A stretch of 64,000 bases of DNA from assembly GCF_002878395.1 (NCBI RefSeq), contig NC_061118.1, forward strand, positions 92,884,148 through 92,948,147, read 5' to 3'. Below, one piece after another: positions 24,944 through 36,248 of this stretch. The position numbers were made by a program, and so were the translations under genes. The notes under the pieces are model-generated. The model saw nothing but the letters and a program-made list of their open reading frames with translations, made no database searches and was not told the DNA's origin. This DNA comes from Capsicum annuum. Its lineage: Eukaryota > Streptophyta > Magnoliopsida > Solanales > Solanaceae. Within the stretch, counting starts at the first letter, position 1. The number at the start of each line of letters is the position of its first letter.

Positions 24944-25480
24944 GTGTATTATTTTCTTGATCCTGGGTCTACTCTTTCTAATGTGACCCAATTTGTGGTT
25001 GTGCATTTTGGTTTTGGTTCTAAGTGTATTTTAAACCTTTTTTCTATTTCAATATTAATAAGTGATATTGTGGTTTCCAAGAGAGTCAATGGGGGTTATG
25101 TGATATCTTTTAGTTGTAGGAAAACTTTGGTGGATCTATTTGAATTAGGCATAGTAGATTTTGATGATATTTTAGGATGGATAGTTTGTGCACGTTCTTT
25201 GTGTCTTTAGACTACCGTACTCGTAAGGTATTCTTTATGTTTCCTAATGAGCGATTATTGAGTCTGAAAGGAGTTCCCAAGTACCTAAGGGAAAGTTCAT
25301 ATCATACCTTAGACACTGAAAATTAATTGCCAATGGTTGTCTCTATCATTTGGTCTGAGTTATGAATTCTAATTTGGAATGTCTTTCCTTAATATCCATT
25401 CCTGTGGTTAGTGAATTTCATGAGGTTTTCCCTAATGATCATCCTGGTATCCCTCTTGCTAGGGAATTTGATTTTGGAAA
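24944..25480 (+). pseudogene. Element A aspartic protease remnant
   Basis: The clean segment 24944-25210 carries FLDPGSTLSNVT, the protease active-site loop, followed by FGFGSKCILNLFSISILISD and a VDLFELGIVDFDDILGW block typical of chromoviral protease. Downstream to about 25480 the frame is broken. The sequence continues into the RT N-terminal region (NEFHEVFPNDHPGIP-like). Confidence 0.7.
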
Positions 25481-26463
25481 TAATCTTATTCTTAACACTT
25501 GCTTTATCCCTATCTCTTCTTATACAATGGCTTCAGCTTAATTAAAGGAACTTAAAAAGCAGTCATAGAATCTTCTTAACAAGGGTTTTATTCGCCCTAG
25601 TGTGTCTCCATAGGGTTCTCACATTCTTTTTATGCATAAAAAGGATGGTTCTATTCGAATGTGTATTGATTACGCTCTATTCAAATATGTATTGATTACC
25701 TTTAGTTGAATAAGGTGACGATGAAGAATAAGTACTGTTTTCCTAAGATTAATGATTTGTTTGACCATCTTCATGGGCTAAGTATTTTTCTAAGTTTGAT
25801 CTTCTTTTGGGCTATCATTATCTAAAGATTAGGGAGGAGGATATCCGTAAGACTACCTTTCATACTCAGTAAGGGCATTTTAAGTTCTTTGACATGTCTT
25901 TTGGTTTGACAAATGCCCTAACGGCGTTAATGGTTCTCATAAAATAGGTATTTCATCAGTTTATGTACTTGTTTATGATTGTATTTATTTATAATATCTT
26001 GGTTTATTCAAAGAGTGAGGTGGATCATGTAAATCACTTCTGTGTTGTGTTGCAAACCCTAAAGGATAATGAATTGTATTCTATGTTTTCGAAGTATGAG
26101 TCTTGGTTTAATGCTATTACATTTTTGGTTCATGTTATTTCTAGTGAGGGGATCATGGTGGATCCTCAGAAAGTTATGGTGGTCAAGAAGTGGGCTAGAC
26201 CCATGACTCCAATTGATATTTGTAGTTTCTTGGGTTTAGTGGGCTACTATAGCGGGTTTCTGGTGAGCTTTTCATATATTGCTTCTCCTTTGACTATGTT
26301 GGCTCAAAAGAAGGTGAAGATTTTATTGTTTGATGTTTGTGAGGGGAGTTTTGAAAACCTGAAAGATAATTTAACTTTAGCCCTAGTCTTGACCCTACAT
26401 GAGGGTAGTGATGGCTTCATAGTTTACTATGATGCATCTTGTGTAGGACTTGGTTATGTTTAA
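25480..26463 (+). pseudogene. Element A reverse transcriptase remnant
   Basis: The 5' part (about 25600-25760) shows RPSVSP, MHKKDGSIRMCIDY and [10 protein letters not shown], but it is split by a 26-bp tandem duplication (25651-25702). The clean segment 25963-26463 shows FMIVFIYNILVYS, where the catalytic double aspartate is YN, then DPQKVMVVKKWARPMTPIDI and SFLGLVGYYSGF. The segment ends in the first RNase H motif, YYDASCVGLGY. The frame shift and the lost aspartates make it inactive. Confidence 0.8.
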
Positions 26464-26923
26464 TGCAGCTTGGCAAGGTTGTAGTGTATGCTTATAGGAG
26501 TTGAAAGTTCATGAAAGGAACTATCACACTCATTTGGAGTTGTTTGATATGGTGTTTGCATTGATGATTTTGTGGCATTATCTGTATAAGGTCCATGTTG
26601 ATATCTTTTCAGATCATAAAAGCTTGCAGTATGTGTTCACCCAAAAAGAGTTTAATCTTAGGCAAAAGAGATTCTTTGAATTTCTCAAAGATAATGACAT
26701 GAGTCTCCATTATCACCCAGGTAAAGCTAATATGGTTACTAATGCTCTAAGCAGGTTGTCTATAGGGATCTTGTCTAGTGTGGATGAGGAAAAGCATGAT
26801 GTGTTCAGGAATATTCATTATTTGGATAATCATGGAGTTCATCTCTTTGGTTTTGAGGATGGTGGTGTGTTTATACAAGAGGTGGCAAAGTCTTCTCTTA
26901 GGGCTGAGGTAAAAGAAAAGTAG
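26430..26923 (+). pseudogene. Element A RNase H remnant
   Basis: Motifs in order are YYDASC (26430s, first aspartate kept), HLELFDMVFALMIL (glutamate kept), [21 protein letters not shown] (aspartate kept), and GKANMVTNALSRLS, where the last catalytic aspartate of VADALSR reads asparagine. The clean segment is 26501-26923. A stop at 26461 and a frameshift separate it from RT. Confidence 0.75.
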
Positions 26924-28229
26924 GTATTGGATCCTATCTTGATGTAAATGAAGAAAAAGATGGGTATGTAGAAGTTAATAGTTTTTGAGATTGGTTGTGA
27001 TGGTTTCTTGAGGTACCAAGGGAGGTTATGAATTCCCGATATGAATGGGTTATGAGGTAGAATCTTTGATGAAGCCCATGAGTTGTGTTATTCGGTTCTC
27101 CCTTATTCAACGAAAATGTATCATGATCTTTATGAGATGATGATGGACGTAGCTAAATTTGTGGATAAGAGCATATTATATCAACAAGTGAAAGTGGAAC
27201 ACTTGAGGCCTCATGGGTTTTCCCAAGAAATTGAGTTACCTGTATGGAAATGGAATTAATAACTATGGATTTGGTTATTAATTATCCGCGATCTCGGAAT
27301 CAGCTTAATTCTATTTGGGTCATCATGGATAGGATGACTAAGTCTGCTCACTTTTTTCCAGTGAACATTAATTATTCTGCTGAGGATTATACAAAATTAT
27401 TCATTTAGGAGATTGTGAAGTTGCATGGTGCTGCGATTTCCATTATCTCAGATCATGGTACTTAGTTCACAACTTATTTTTGGAAGTCGTTTCAGCAAGG
27501 TTTGGGGACTAAGGTGACCCTTAGTATCTCTTTCCACCTGGAGATGGATGGACAGTAGGAAAGGACCATCTAGATATTAGAGGATATATTTTAGGCTTGC
27601 TTGATTGATTTTAGTAGAATTTGGGTTGACCACTTGCTTCTTGTACAATTTACGTATGATAATAGTTATCAGTCCTGATTTAGCTCACCAAGCTATGGAA
27701 AATGGGAAGGTGACTTAGTATAAGATTAGTATGGCCCAAAGTCGGCAAAAGTCCTATATGGACATGAGGCAAAAAGAGTTGGAGTTTGATGTGGGTGATT
27801 GGGTGTTCTTAAAGGAATCTCCTATAAAAGGAGATATGTATTTTGGGAAGAAGGGGAAACCCAATCCCTATTATATTGGTCCTTATCTGATTTTGAACAG
27901 AGTGGGAAATGTTTCTTATGAGTTGGAATTGCCCACAAGACTGGATTCCATTCTACTTGTGTTTCATATGTCCATGTTAACGAAATGCTAGGGTGATCCT
28001 TCCTTGTTGACGCCTATTGAGGATGTTGGCGTATCCGATTCTCTATCTTACAAAGAGGTTCTAGTAGAGATCTTAGATAGACATGTTTGTAGGTTGCAGA
28101 CTAAAGATTTATCATTGGTAAAGGTCCTCTAGAGAAATCATAATGTGGATGAAGCCACTAGTGAAGCAAGAGTGGATGTGAAGGGGAACTATCCATTTCT
28201 ATTCCATGAGTCGAGAGTAGAAGCTTGAG
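26924..28229 (+). pseudogene. Element A integrase and chromodomain-like tail remnant
   Basis: Readable in pieces: core aspartate in IMDRMTKSAHFFPVN (about 27324-27370), IISDHGT (second aspartate, 27448-27468) followed by TAG where CAG is expected, and QG.GTKVTL. Between about 27660 and 27731 the usual block around MAPYEALYG is missing, so an internal deletion is likely. The segment 27731-27991 has DVGDWVFLKESP and YYIGPYLIL (the GPY/F module). The tail to 28229 carries EILDRHVCRLQTKDLSLVKVL, a chromodomain-like region that in this lineage helps target heterochromatin. Confidence 0.75.
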
Positions 28230-28355
28230 GTTTGAATTACATTCTTTCTTCTTATTATCTAGGTTTATCTTTTGATTCTTGTATATTATGGTTATTCTCG
28301 TGAGAAACATGTCCTAGCTCATTATTCGGGATCGAATGATCCTAAGAGGGGACAA

Positions 28356-29497
28356 TGTAACCCCTTAAAATTTTGAGCAACTTATATTTGGCCTTCCTGT
28401 GCTTGAAATAAAAACTTTTGGCCCAAATTATGTTTGGTGATATTAAACAGGTAGCCCGGATGAGTTTCAAAATTTTTGGATGGGTTTCGGGGTGATTTTA
28501 GACCCCGAAAAAAGAAAGCCTGAACTATAGCAGCGTGCCACAATGGATATCACTGACACTAGCCTCTATGACATTGAGGTTGTGCTCCACGATAGGGTCT
28601 GTCACTTGGAGGTTGGGCCTCTGCGATGATATCTTTGCCACGGACCCTTGATTCTCAGTGGCTATTTGGTTTATTATTAAAAGGGATGAGGGGGAAACGG
28701 GTCTTTACACTTAGCACTACCTTTAAACATTAAAAAACCCCTTTACTTAAATCTTAAGAGTAAATATGTTCCCAAATTCATACTTAACTCAACACCCCCT
28801 ACAAGGCCTAGGTTTTCACCGTACGTTCAACTTTTGGGTTCCAAACTTCGAAGGCATGTATCTCTTTTCCTATACTTATATTTTATTAATGGCATGAAAT
28901 TGGTTATTATTCTTCGTTTTGATAATGGATTGTGAACTATGGGTTTTGGGTTAGGAATGTGATTGGTTTAAAGGTTTTTCCATTGATTATTACGCAATAA
29001 TTATGCTTTATTCATGATTTTCAACATTATGGGATGCATGGGAATGGTAATTAGACTAAAAGGTCATGGTTAATCCCCAAGGTTGATAATTTTCCCTTGA
29101 TATATGATTTTGAAAATTATGTTCTCTCAACTTGTTTGTGAAATTGACAATAAATATAATTGTCTCATAGTTTAACTATTCTTGGAATCCTTGCATTGCA
29201 TTAGTGGTTAAGGAACGTGAACTAGTTTGACTTGGTTTTTAAATGGTTTTGGAAAGGCCTTAATGTACATGGTTTTTGTTTTATTTGAAATTTTGAAGTC
29301 AAATTTGGTTTAATGGTTTTGTATGATATAAAGGGATAGACTTAGAAGCTATAATTGTGGTATGACGATACCAATAGGAAATGTCTAATTAAAAGACTTG
29401 TTGGTAAATGGTTGAGAATGTGTAAATGATTTTAATATAGTTTTAAAGAGGGTTGTGCCTCAAAGCCATGGAAGGTGGAGGTCCCGGGGAGACTAAT
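28356..29497 (+). repeat. Element A 3' LTR, first part
   Basis: It starts TGTAACCCCTTAAAATTTTG after the polypurine tract TAAGAGGGGACAA and follows the 5' LTR until GGTCCCGGGGAGACTAAT. There element B begins at 29498. Confidence 0.85.
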
Positions 29498-32225
29498 TGT
29501 AATACCCAAAAAAATCCAAACCAATATTAGCATCATGATTCAAGCTCATGAATAATATATCATGATTCTTTTATAGTTTTATAAGTATGTTATATGTATA
29601 TTAAGGCTTCAAATAACTCCCAGCTATCATATGAATCAAAACATTCCTTACCGATTGAATTCTTGAGAAGGATATTGTTTTAGTCAGATTCAAATGAGCA
29701 TATCTCTCATTATTCTATGAATTTTTGAGCTCATGACCTACCAACAGATACATAATTTAATTATCTTTACAACGATATCAATATTTCCCATATCCGATAT
29801 CGATGCAAAAACGTTATACCCATTTTACTCCAGCATGTCCGCCTGAAAAATGAATGACGACATAAGCTGATGACTTATCATAAGTATGACGGCACCCTTA
29901 TCGTCAGGCTTAAACAGAAACACAAAAATTCCAGCCCCCAGGTGATGACCTGGGCTGATGGGCTATCACAGATCTGACGGCTTATCAGCCTTGGTCTTCA
30001 GCTGATTATTTCTGCAACTGGAAAGTGATTTTAGAGGGGTATTTTGGTCCTTTTCCAACACTCTAAACATGGTATTACATCCTTGAGAAGGCTATTATCC
30101 CATTATTTTCTCATTCTCCTCAAGAACAAGACCATTCTCTCCTAAAGGGGTTAAACCCTATTAAATCAAAATTAAGAACAAGACTAATGATTTCTTCAAG
30201 AACCTTCAAGAAACATTATATCTCTTTCAAGATTCAAGCAAATTTTACCAGTAGTTTTCACAAATCTTCACTCTAAGGTATGCATAGTGTTCATCCCTGG
30301 ATCTTTTTCATCCACGGAGCTTAAGAACCATGTTTTAAATAATAAAATTATGATTTGTATGATGCTGTATGACTATGTTCATGATGATGGTTGTTAATTG
30401 TGTTTCAAGATGGTATCTTAATGTGTTTCCATAAAGTATATGAGCATGCTAGTAGAAAAATCATGAATGTGGGTGTTCAAAGATTGTTAAGTTGATAAGT
30501 ACAATATGCCAAAATTTGTACATGTAAGGTGATTGATGAAATGACTAGAATGATGAAAATCATGCTTTCATGACTCAATAGTATGTAAATGACAAGTCAA
30601 TGCCATTCCTTATGATTCAACATGAATTCCATACTATGGCTATGTGTGATTGTTGTGTTGTGAAATATTCTTGCTCTTGAAGTCTTGCAAGTACCCATAT
30701 GCTATATGCACTCCCTACCATGTACAAGATGTGGAGAACTATGCTTAGTATGAAATCCCCTATTTATGGAATTATGAATTATGCTCTATTTTCCTATGAT
30801 TAAGAATTGTTATGGTTGTGTCAGTTTCCTTCAATCGAGTCTAGAGGGTACCCATACCCAAAGAATATAGTTGTGTGCCTAGAGCCTGAGTCATGTCTCC
30901 ATGAAATCCCTAGTCAAGCCATGCTCCATAGAACTCAGGCAGTCAAATGGCTCAGGAAAACTCAGAAATCTCATGATCTCAGTTAGTTATTAGATAGCAG
31001 TAGTATTCCATCAGTCAACATAAATTTAGTAAAGTCGGTCAATATACAGTTCAGTTAATTATGAATCAGTCTATTCAGATGAGAGTAGGAGTTAGCAAAG
31101 AGTGAGCCCAAGGATGGGAACTCACCTGTTATTTTGCGAGTGTGATTCTTAGCAATCATCCTTATGCTCAAAAACTACGTAGCTAGTGTAGGTTGAAATA
31201 TCATAGCCTATTATATGAGGATAGATAAGGTAGCTTAACCTGATATATGAGGTTTCTCATAATTCTCTTTAGAGTAACCTATTATATGAGGGCCACTCAC
31301 TGCTTATCTTTATCAGTGGTGCGGTATTGACACCTATCAAGTCAGGATAGAGATTAGACCCTAGCATCACTATAATGGCATATATGGGGTATGTCGGTTA
31401 AATAACTACTTTCCACAGTTTTAGTCTCAGTTTTAGTAAAAAAAACTCAGATAGTTCTTCGGATTTTAGTATATCAGGACTATTAGAAACAATCAACTCT
31501 CAAATAGTTCCATCAGATTCAGGACTGTGAGATACAGTCACTCATGTTGTTAGTTATCAGAACTCAGTTATCAATCATATTAGATATCAGTAAACCATGT
31601 TATTAGTATACAGATTCAGTTATTATGTTTTCACGATCTCAGTTACTATTTATACATGAATGCACTCTCACATTCATATTAGTTATTCAGTTAGCATTAT
31701 TCATATTCAGCTTACCGCACTGTCATACTCAGTATATTCCATCGTATTGACGCATTTGTTCTATGGTGCTTTCTTTTTATATTACACCATAGATTCAGAG
31801 ACACGAGTCCCAGATCTGTAGTAGCAGTAGCATTCTAGTTTCAATAGTCAGGGATTTTAGTAGTGAGTCCTCATCTTTCGAGGACATGATTGTTACTCTA
31901 TGATATTATTTATTGCAGTTTAGTTTTGGTAGATGGAGTTAGTTAGAGACATGTTCCTTCAACTTTTTATTCAAACAGTACTTAGAGGCTTTAAGATTTG
32001 ATTCAAACTTTAGTTGTTTTGGGTATTCAATACCCTATATAGATGTTATGATTTATCAGATGTTTAATTCACTTGAACCTTATGGCCTTTCAGCACATAT
32101 TTTCCTTATTATTATGTTATATTATGAAGTATACATGTACAGATATCAGTCATAGGTTAGCTTGTGGACCTTCGAGGTTATGACCAATATGTAGCATTCT
32201 GCTTCCAGAAAATTAGGGCGTTAAA
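29498..32225 (+). repeat. Element B 5' LTR
   Basis: It starts TGTAATACCCAAAAAAATCC and ends AGGGCGTTAAA (the 3' LTR ends GGGACATTACA). A cluster of GACGGC/ATGACGAC-type words lies at about 29845-30000 (ATGACGGCACCCTTATCGTC, ATCTGACGGCTTATCAGCC). Confidence 0.9.
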
Positions 32226-32229
32226 AACA

Positions 32230-32242
32230 TGGTATCAGAGCC
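32230..32242 (+). other. Element B primer-binding site (tRNA-iMet type)
   Basis: TGGTATCAGAGCC lies four bases after the LTR end and is complementary to the 3' end of initiator tRNA-Met, as usual for chromoviruses. Confidence 0.9.
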
Positions 32243-32343
32243 TAAGGTTTAATAGAGTCCTAAGAAGTCTGAACGCTATAGCTAGTAGAGTATTCTACAT
32301 GGGTATGCTGCACACCATATTTATGTGCGGGAGGCTATGAGAT

Positions 32344-32431
32344 GTTTTAGGAACAGTTTCCCTTCTTTCAGTATTCATGTCATGCCTGTTTTAGGAACAG
32401 TTTCCCTTCTTTCAGTATTCATGTCATGCCT
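32344..32431 (+). repeat. Perfect 44-bp tandem duplication in the element B leader
   Basis: The unit beginning GTTTTAGGAACAGTTTCCC and ending TCATGTCATGCCT is present at 32344-32387 and again at 32388-32431. The leader lies between the primer site and gag. Confidence 0.95.
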
Positions 32432-32490
32432 GTGAGCATAATCTCAAGTTAAACTCTCAGTCTAATCTATTCTTCTCTTTATTTTAGAAC

Positions 32491-33560
32491 ATGCCTCCAA
32501 AGAGAAGAAACCAGCCAGCTCCTCAGCCCGAAGATCCTTTGGGCGAACATGTTTCTCATGCAGAGTTTAGAGCTATATTTACCACTCTCGCACAGTCTGT
32601 TGCTGCTCAGAATGAATGGACAGTAGTCATTTTGACGAACCCAGTGGCCAATTCATCACAGCTAGGATTTAGGACTTCACCCGAATGAACCCTCCATCCT
32701 TTTTTTGGGTCTAACTCAGATGAAGACCCTCAGGAATTTATTAAATAGATTCAGAAGGTAACGGATATCATAGGAGTGGCTACTATTGAAAGTGCTGAGT
32801 TAGCCACATATCAGTTGCAAGATATGGCTCATACTTTGTACAAGCAGTGGAAGTCTGAAAGGTTAGATAAGGCAGGTCCTGTAGAGTGGGAAGAATTTGT
32901 CATAGATTTCTTAGACAGATTCTTTCCCCAAGAGTTGAGGGAGGCAAAAGTTCTAGAATTCATCAATCTCAGATAGGGCAATATGACGGTAAAAGTGATT
33001 CTCTTAGGTTTACTTAATTAGCTAGATACACCCCTCATGTGGTTGCGGATAGCAGGGCTAAGATGAGGAAGTTCATTTCAAGGGTGAATGACAGTGTTGT
33101 AAATGAATGTACGTCTGCCATGTTGAACAATGACATGACTATAGCCATGGTTATGACTCATGCTTAGCAAATGGAGAATTAGAAGGTTAGGATTAGGGAG
33201 AGGCAGAACAAGAGAGCAAGGTCAGGCAGTTTCAACTTTGCTCATCCCAGATTAGGAGGAGGAAACCGTTCTTAATTTCATCCTAAGCCATCAGTTCCAG
33301 CTCTTTCTTTATCAAGTGCTTCATCTCCTAAGTTTAGAGAGGGCAACAGAGATAGAGCACCAGGCTCAAAGTCTCATGGTTGTGTTAGTAATTCCCACAC
33401 TTATCCTCTATGTTTGACTTACGGTAAGCACCATTAGGGTGTTTGTAGAGCAGGGAGTGATATTTGTTTCGAAAGTGGCATGCCAGGCCATAGAGTTGGG
33501 AATTGTCCTCAACTAGGTCCTCAGGGTCAGTAGAACCGTTCTTCAGCTCAGTTCGGTCAC
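32491..33560 (+). pseudogene. Element B gag remnant
   Basis: The start MPPKRRNQPAPQPEDP at 32491 is typical of Tekay-type gag. Further blocks are SDEDPQEFIK, YQLQDMAHTLYKQWKSER (32806-32860) and FLDRFFPQELREAKVLEFINLR (32908-32973), ending in TAG where glutamine is expected. A zinc-knuckle region at about 33412-33515 reads CLTYGKHH.GVC then CFESGMPGHRVGNC; the second cysteine of the CCHC box is serine. Gag would package element RNA. TAG stops at 32746, 32974 and 33434 each replace an expected CAG. Confidence 0.85.
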
Positions 33561-33689
33561 CTGAACCAGCAGGGTGCCACTTCCAGTGCTACTAGTAGGC
33601 AACGCCCAAAAATACTCTATTCTCTTCAAGCCCATCAAGATTAGGAAAATACTCCTAATGTCATTACTAGTACGTTACAAATCTTTCAT

Positions 33690-34200
33690 GTGCACGTTTA
33701 TGCTTTGCTAGATCAAGGTGTATCCTTTTCTTTTGTTACTCCCTTTATAGCAAGTGATTTTAGAATTAGTCCTAAAATTCTAGCAGAGCTCTTTTCAGTC
33801 TTTACCCCAGTGGGTAAAACCATCATAGCTCGGCGAGTATACAGGAACTACCCGATTACGATATTTTAGATAGTTACCTTAGTAGATTTAGTCAAATTAG
33901 AGATGACTAATTTTAATGTCATTCTCGACATGGATTAGCTTCATTCCTGCTATGCCACAGTCGACTGCAGAAACAAGATAGTTCAGTTTCAGTTTCCAAA
34001 TAAACATGTCCTAGAGTGGAGAGGTAGTACTTCGTTTTTCATAGGTTAGTTTGTTTCCTACCTTCAGGTAAGGAAAATCATATCTATGGGATGTGTTTAT
34101 CATTTCGTGCATATTAAGGACACTAGTTCCGAATCTCCCAATCTTGAATCTATTTCAATAGTTAATGAATACTCAGATGTCTTTCCTAAAGACTTTCAGG
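33690..34200 (+). pseudogene. Element B aspartic protease remnant
   Basis: The active-site region reads LLDQGVSFSFVTPFIASDF (about 33706-33762), equivalent to LLDPGAS in the family, with the aspartate kept. TPVGKTIIARRVYRN and NFNVILDMD follow, then a TAG where tryptophan is expected (33936-33938). The frame passes through further stops to about 34200, where RT begins. Confidence 0.75.
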
Positions 34201-34912
34201 CATTTCTCTAGAAAGGGAAATAGACTTCAGCATCGACCTTATTCTTGATAGTCAGCCTATTTCTATTAAACCATACAGAATGTTACCTACAGATCTCAAG
34301 GAACTGAAAGAACATTTGAAGGATCTCTTAGATAAAGGATTCATCATACCTAGCATTTCCTCGTGGGGCGCAACAGTCTTATTCGTGTGCAAGAAAGATA
34401 GTTCTCTTAGAATATGCATTGATTACCATCAACTCAATAAAATTATGGTCAAAAATAGGTATCTATTTCCCAAAATTGATGACCTATTTTACCAACTTCA
34501 GGGTGCTAGTTATTTATCTTAGATAGACCTTAGGTGAGGCTACCATCAGCTTTGAGTCAGGGAATGTGACATCCCGAAGATAGCCTTTCATACTCGGTAT
34601 GGTCACTTTGAATTCCTAGTTATGTATTTCGGTCTTACTAATGCCCCTGTAGACTAGTATAATCGATGGACCCTGAAACCACAAGTATATTTTTTACATG
34701 ATTACGCATACTTATGTAATCAGAAGATCAATCGATTCACTATAGAAGGTATAAGTCTACGATAGACTAGACAAATCGATGGATAACATAGGTCATGATC
34801 TACGATGGTCTATTAAGTGCCACCACCAGTTCAAAAAATAAAATTACTGCTCCAACAGTAATAAACGGCTACTTTTATAATCCATCAGTGTCAACACTTT
34901 ATTTTTACTTCA

Positions 34913-34920
34913 TATATAAG
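34913..34920 (+). promoter_or_regulatory. TATA-like box of the captured gene fragment
   Basis: TATATAAG lies 67 bp upstream of the first ATG (34980), with a T-rich, 5'-UTR-like stretch between. This spacing fits a plant core promoter. Activity is not demonstrated. Confidence 0.4.
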
Positions 34921-34979
34921 GTCGGTCATCCCTCATTATTTTATTTCATTCGCTTTGTTTTGTTTTATAAAATTCTACA

Positions 34980-35240
34980 ATGTCTCAAGCCTCTCAAACA
35001 TAGAATTCTAAAAATATTCTAATTGTCATTGTAGGAATATGGCTATCCAGAGGAAGACACTCACGGACTCAAATTCAAATCGCAAATTTTATAATTGTGC
35101 AATTGCGAAGGTAAGCTGTGTGTATCTTTTGTATGAAGTTAAGTTAGTTGTTATATAATTATTATTTTTTCTAGGATAAGGGCGCATTATTGTTTTTCAA
35201 ATGGATTGATGAGCTATCACCTCCAACCAAGCCATCAACG
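34980..35240 (+). pseudogene. GRF-type zinc-finger gene fragment with a 64-bp intron
   Basis: An ATG at 34980 starts MSQASQT and is followed by a stop and a frame change. In the next frame, 35021-35110 reads SNCHCRNMAIQRKT...NRKFYNCAIAK. A GT-AG intron fits 35111-35174 (GTAAGC...TTTTTTCTAG), joining in phase 0 to [17 protein letters not shown] (35175-35225). The pattern C-H-C, then RKFYxC, then FFKWIDE matches the GRF zinc finger (CxCG...GRRFYxC...CxFFxWxDE), a nucleic-acid-binding motif in plant topoisomerase-like and transposon-associated proteins. The third zinc ligand before FFKW reads leucine. The spliced frame runs directly into the RT frame (LMNRVFKS). Fragment, probably non-functional. 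Confidence 0.65.
35111..35174 (+). other. Candidate intron in the GRF fragment
   Basis: Donor AAG|GTAAGC and acceptor TTTTTTCTAG|GA are good plant splice signals. The interior is AT-rich with a T-run before the acceptor. The length of 64 bp is at the short end for plants. Removal joins two halves of one domain in frame. Confidence 0.6.
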
Positions 35241-35679
35241 TTGATGAACCGTGTGTTCAAGTCGTACTTGGACATGTTTGTCATGGTCTTTATAGATGAT
35301 ATTCTGGTCTATTCCTGTACTGAGCGTGATCATGCAGACCATCTCACAACAGTACTTCAGACTCTCAGAAACCACCAGCTATTTGCCAAATTTAGTAAGT
35401 GCAAATTTTGGCAAAGGCCAGTAGCAATTTTTGGCCATATCATTTTTGGCGATGGCATTAGAGTAGATCCTCAAAAGAAAAAAGTATTGAGAAACTGGCC
35501 TCGCCCTATATCTCCATTAGATATCATGAGTTTCTTGGGTTTAGCTGGATATTATAGAAGGTTTTTTAAGGGATTTTCTTTTATTGCATCTCCAGTGGTC
35601 AGATCCTTATGAGAAGAGTTTTCAGGAGTTGTAGATTTAACTCACCTCAGCTGCAGGTTTAGCACTTCCCAATGGTTTT

Positions 35680-36180
35680 GATGGGTTCGTAGTATATTGT
35701 GATGCATCCAGAGTAGGTTTGGGTTATGTCCTTATGCAGTATGGTAAGGTCATAGCCTACGCCTCCAGAAAGTTAAAGCCCCATCATAAGAATTATTCTA
35801 CTCTTGATCTTGAGTTAGCAACCGTAGTATTTGCCTTAAAGAATTGGAGGTAGTATCTCTATGGAGTTCAAGTATATGTCTTCACAGATCATAAGAGTCT
35901 CCAGTATGTCTTTTCTAAGAAAGATCTCAATATTCATTAGAGCTCTTGAAGGATTATGACATAAGTGTCCTTTATCATTTAGGAAAGGCCAATGTTGTGG
36001 CCGACGCTCTCAGTAGACTGTCTATGGGTAGTGTTGCTTATATTAAGGACAGTAAGAAGAAGTTAGCTCAGGAAGTCCATCAGCTTGTCAGACTAGGTGT
36101 TCGCTTAGTTGATTCTTCAGACGGTGGTGTATGTGTCCAGAGTTGTTCAGCATCATCTCTTGCTTTTGTAGTGAAATAAA
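35680..36180 (+). pseudogene. Element B RNase H remnant
   Basis: The catalytic residues are readable in order: [15 protein letters not shown] (35698-35740), [14 protein letters not shown] (35800-35840), [12 protein letters not shown] (35879-35913), and KANVVADALSRLSMG in the clean segment 35946-36179. TAG stops near 35853 and 35938 replace expected CAG codons. All four acidic positions are kept, so decay here is recent or mild. Confidence 0.8.
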
Positions 36181-36248
36181 AGCAAGATAGAGATACCAGC
36201 CTTGTCAAGTCAAAGGAGTCAGTCAGAGATCACAAAGTAAAGGTTTTC

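Larger units (their letters stand above)
34653..35240 (+). other. 588-bp foreign insert in element B RT, carrying a captured gene fragment
   Basis: Retroelement sequence stops after GCCCCTGTAG and resumes at TTGATGAACC. Element D's uninterrupted RT shows that only about ten bases are missing. The insert has no LTRs, clear inverted termini or obvious target duplication. It includes two copies of AATCGATGGA (34661-34670 and 34775-34784), a TATA-like box, a possible 5' untranslated stretch and two exon-like segments separated by a short intron. I cannot tell whether it arrived as a transposon passenger or as filler DNA at a break repair. Confidence 0.8.
34280..35620 (+). pseudogene. Element B reverse transcriptase remnant, split by a 588-bp insert
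   Basis: The first half (34280-34652) shows [30 protein letters not shown] and [17 protein letters not shown], then reaches the FGLTNAP region. The insert 34653-35240 replaces about ten bases of RT. The second half resumes at 35241 with [25 protein letters not shown], in which the catalytic FIDD box is intact, and continues through [15 protein letters not shown] and [15 protein letters not shown] to about 35612. The split and stops such as 34519 exclude activity. Confidence 0.9.
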
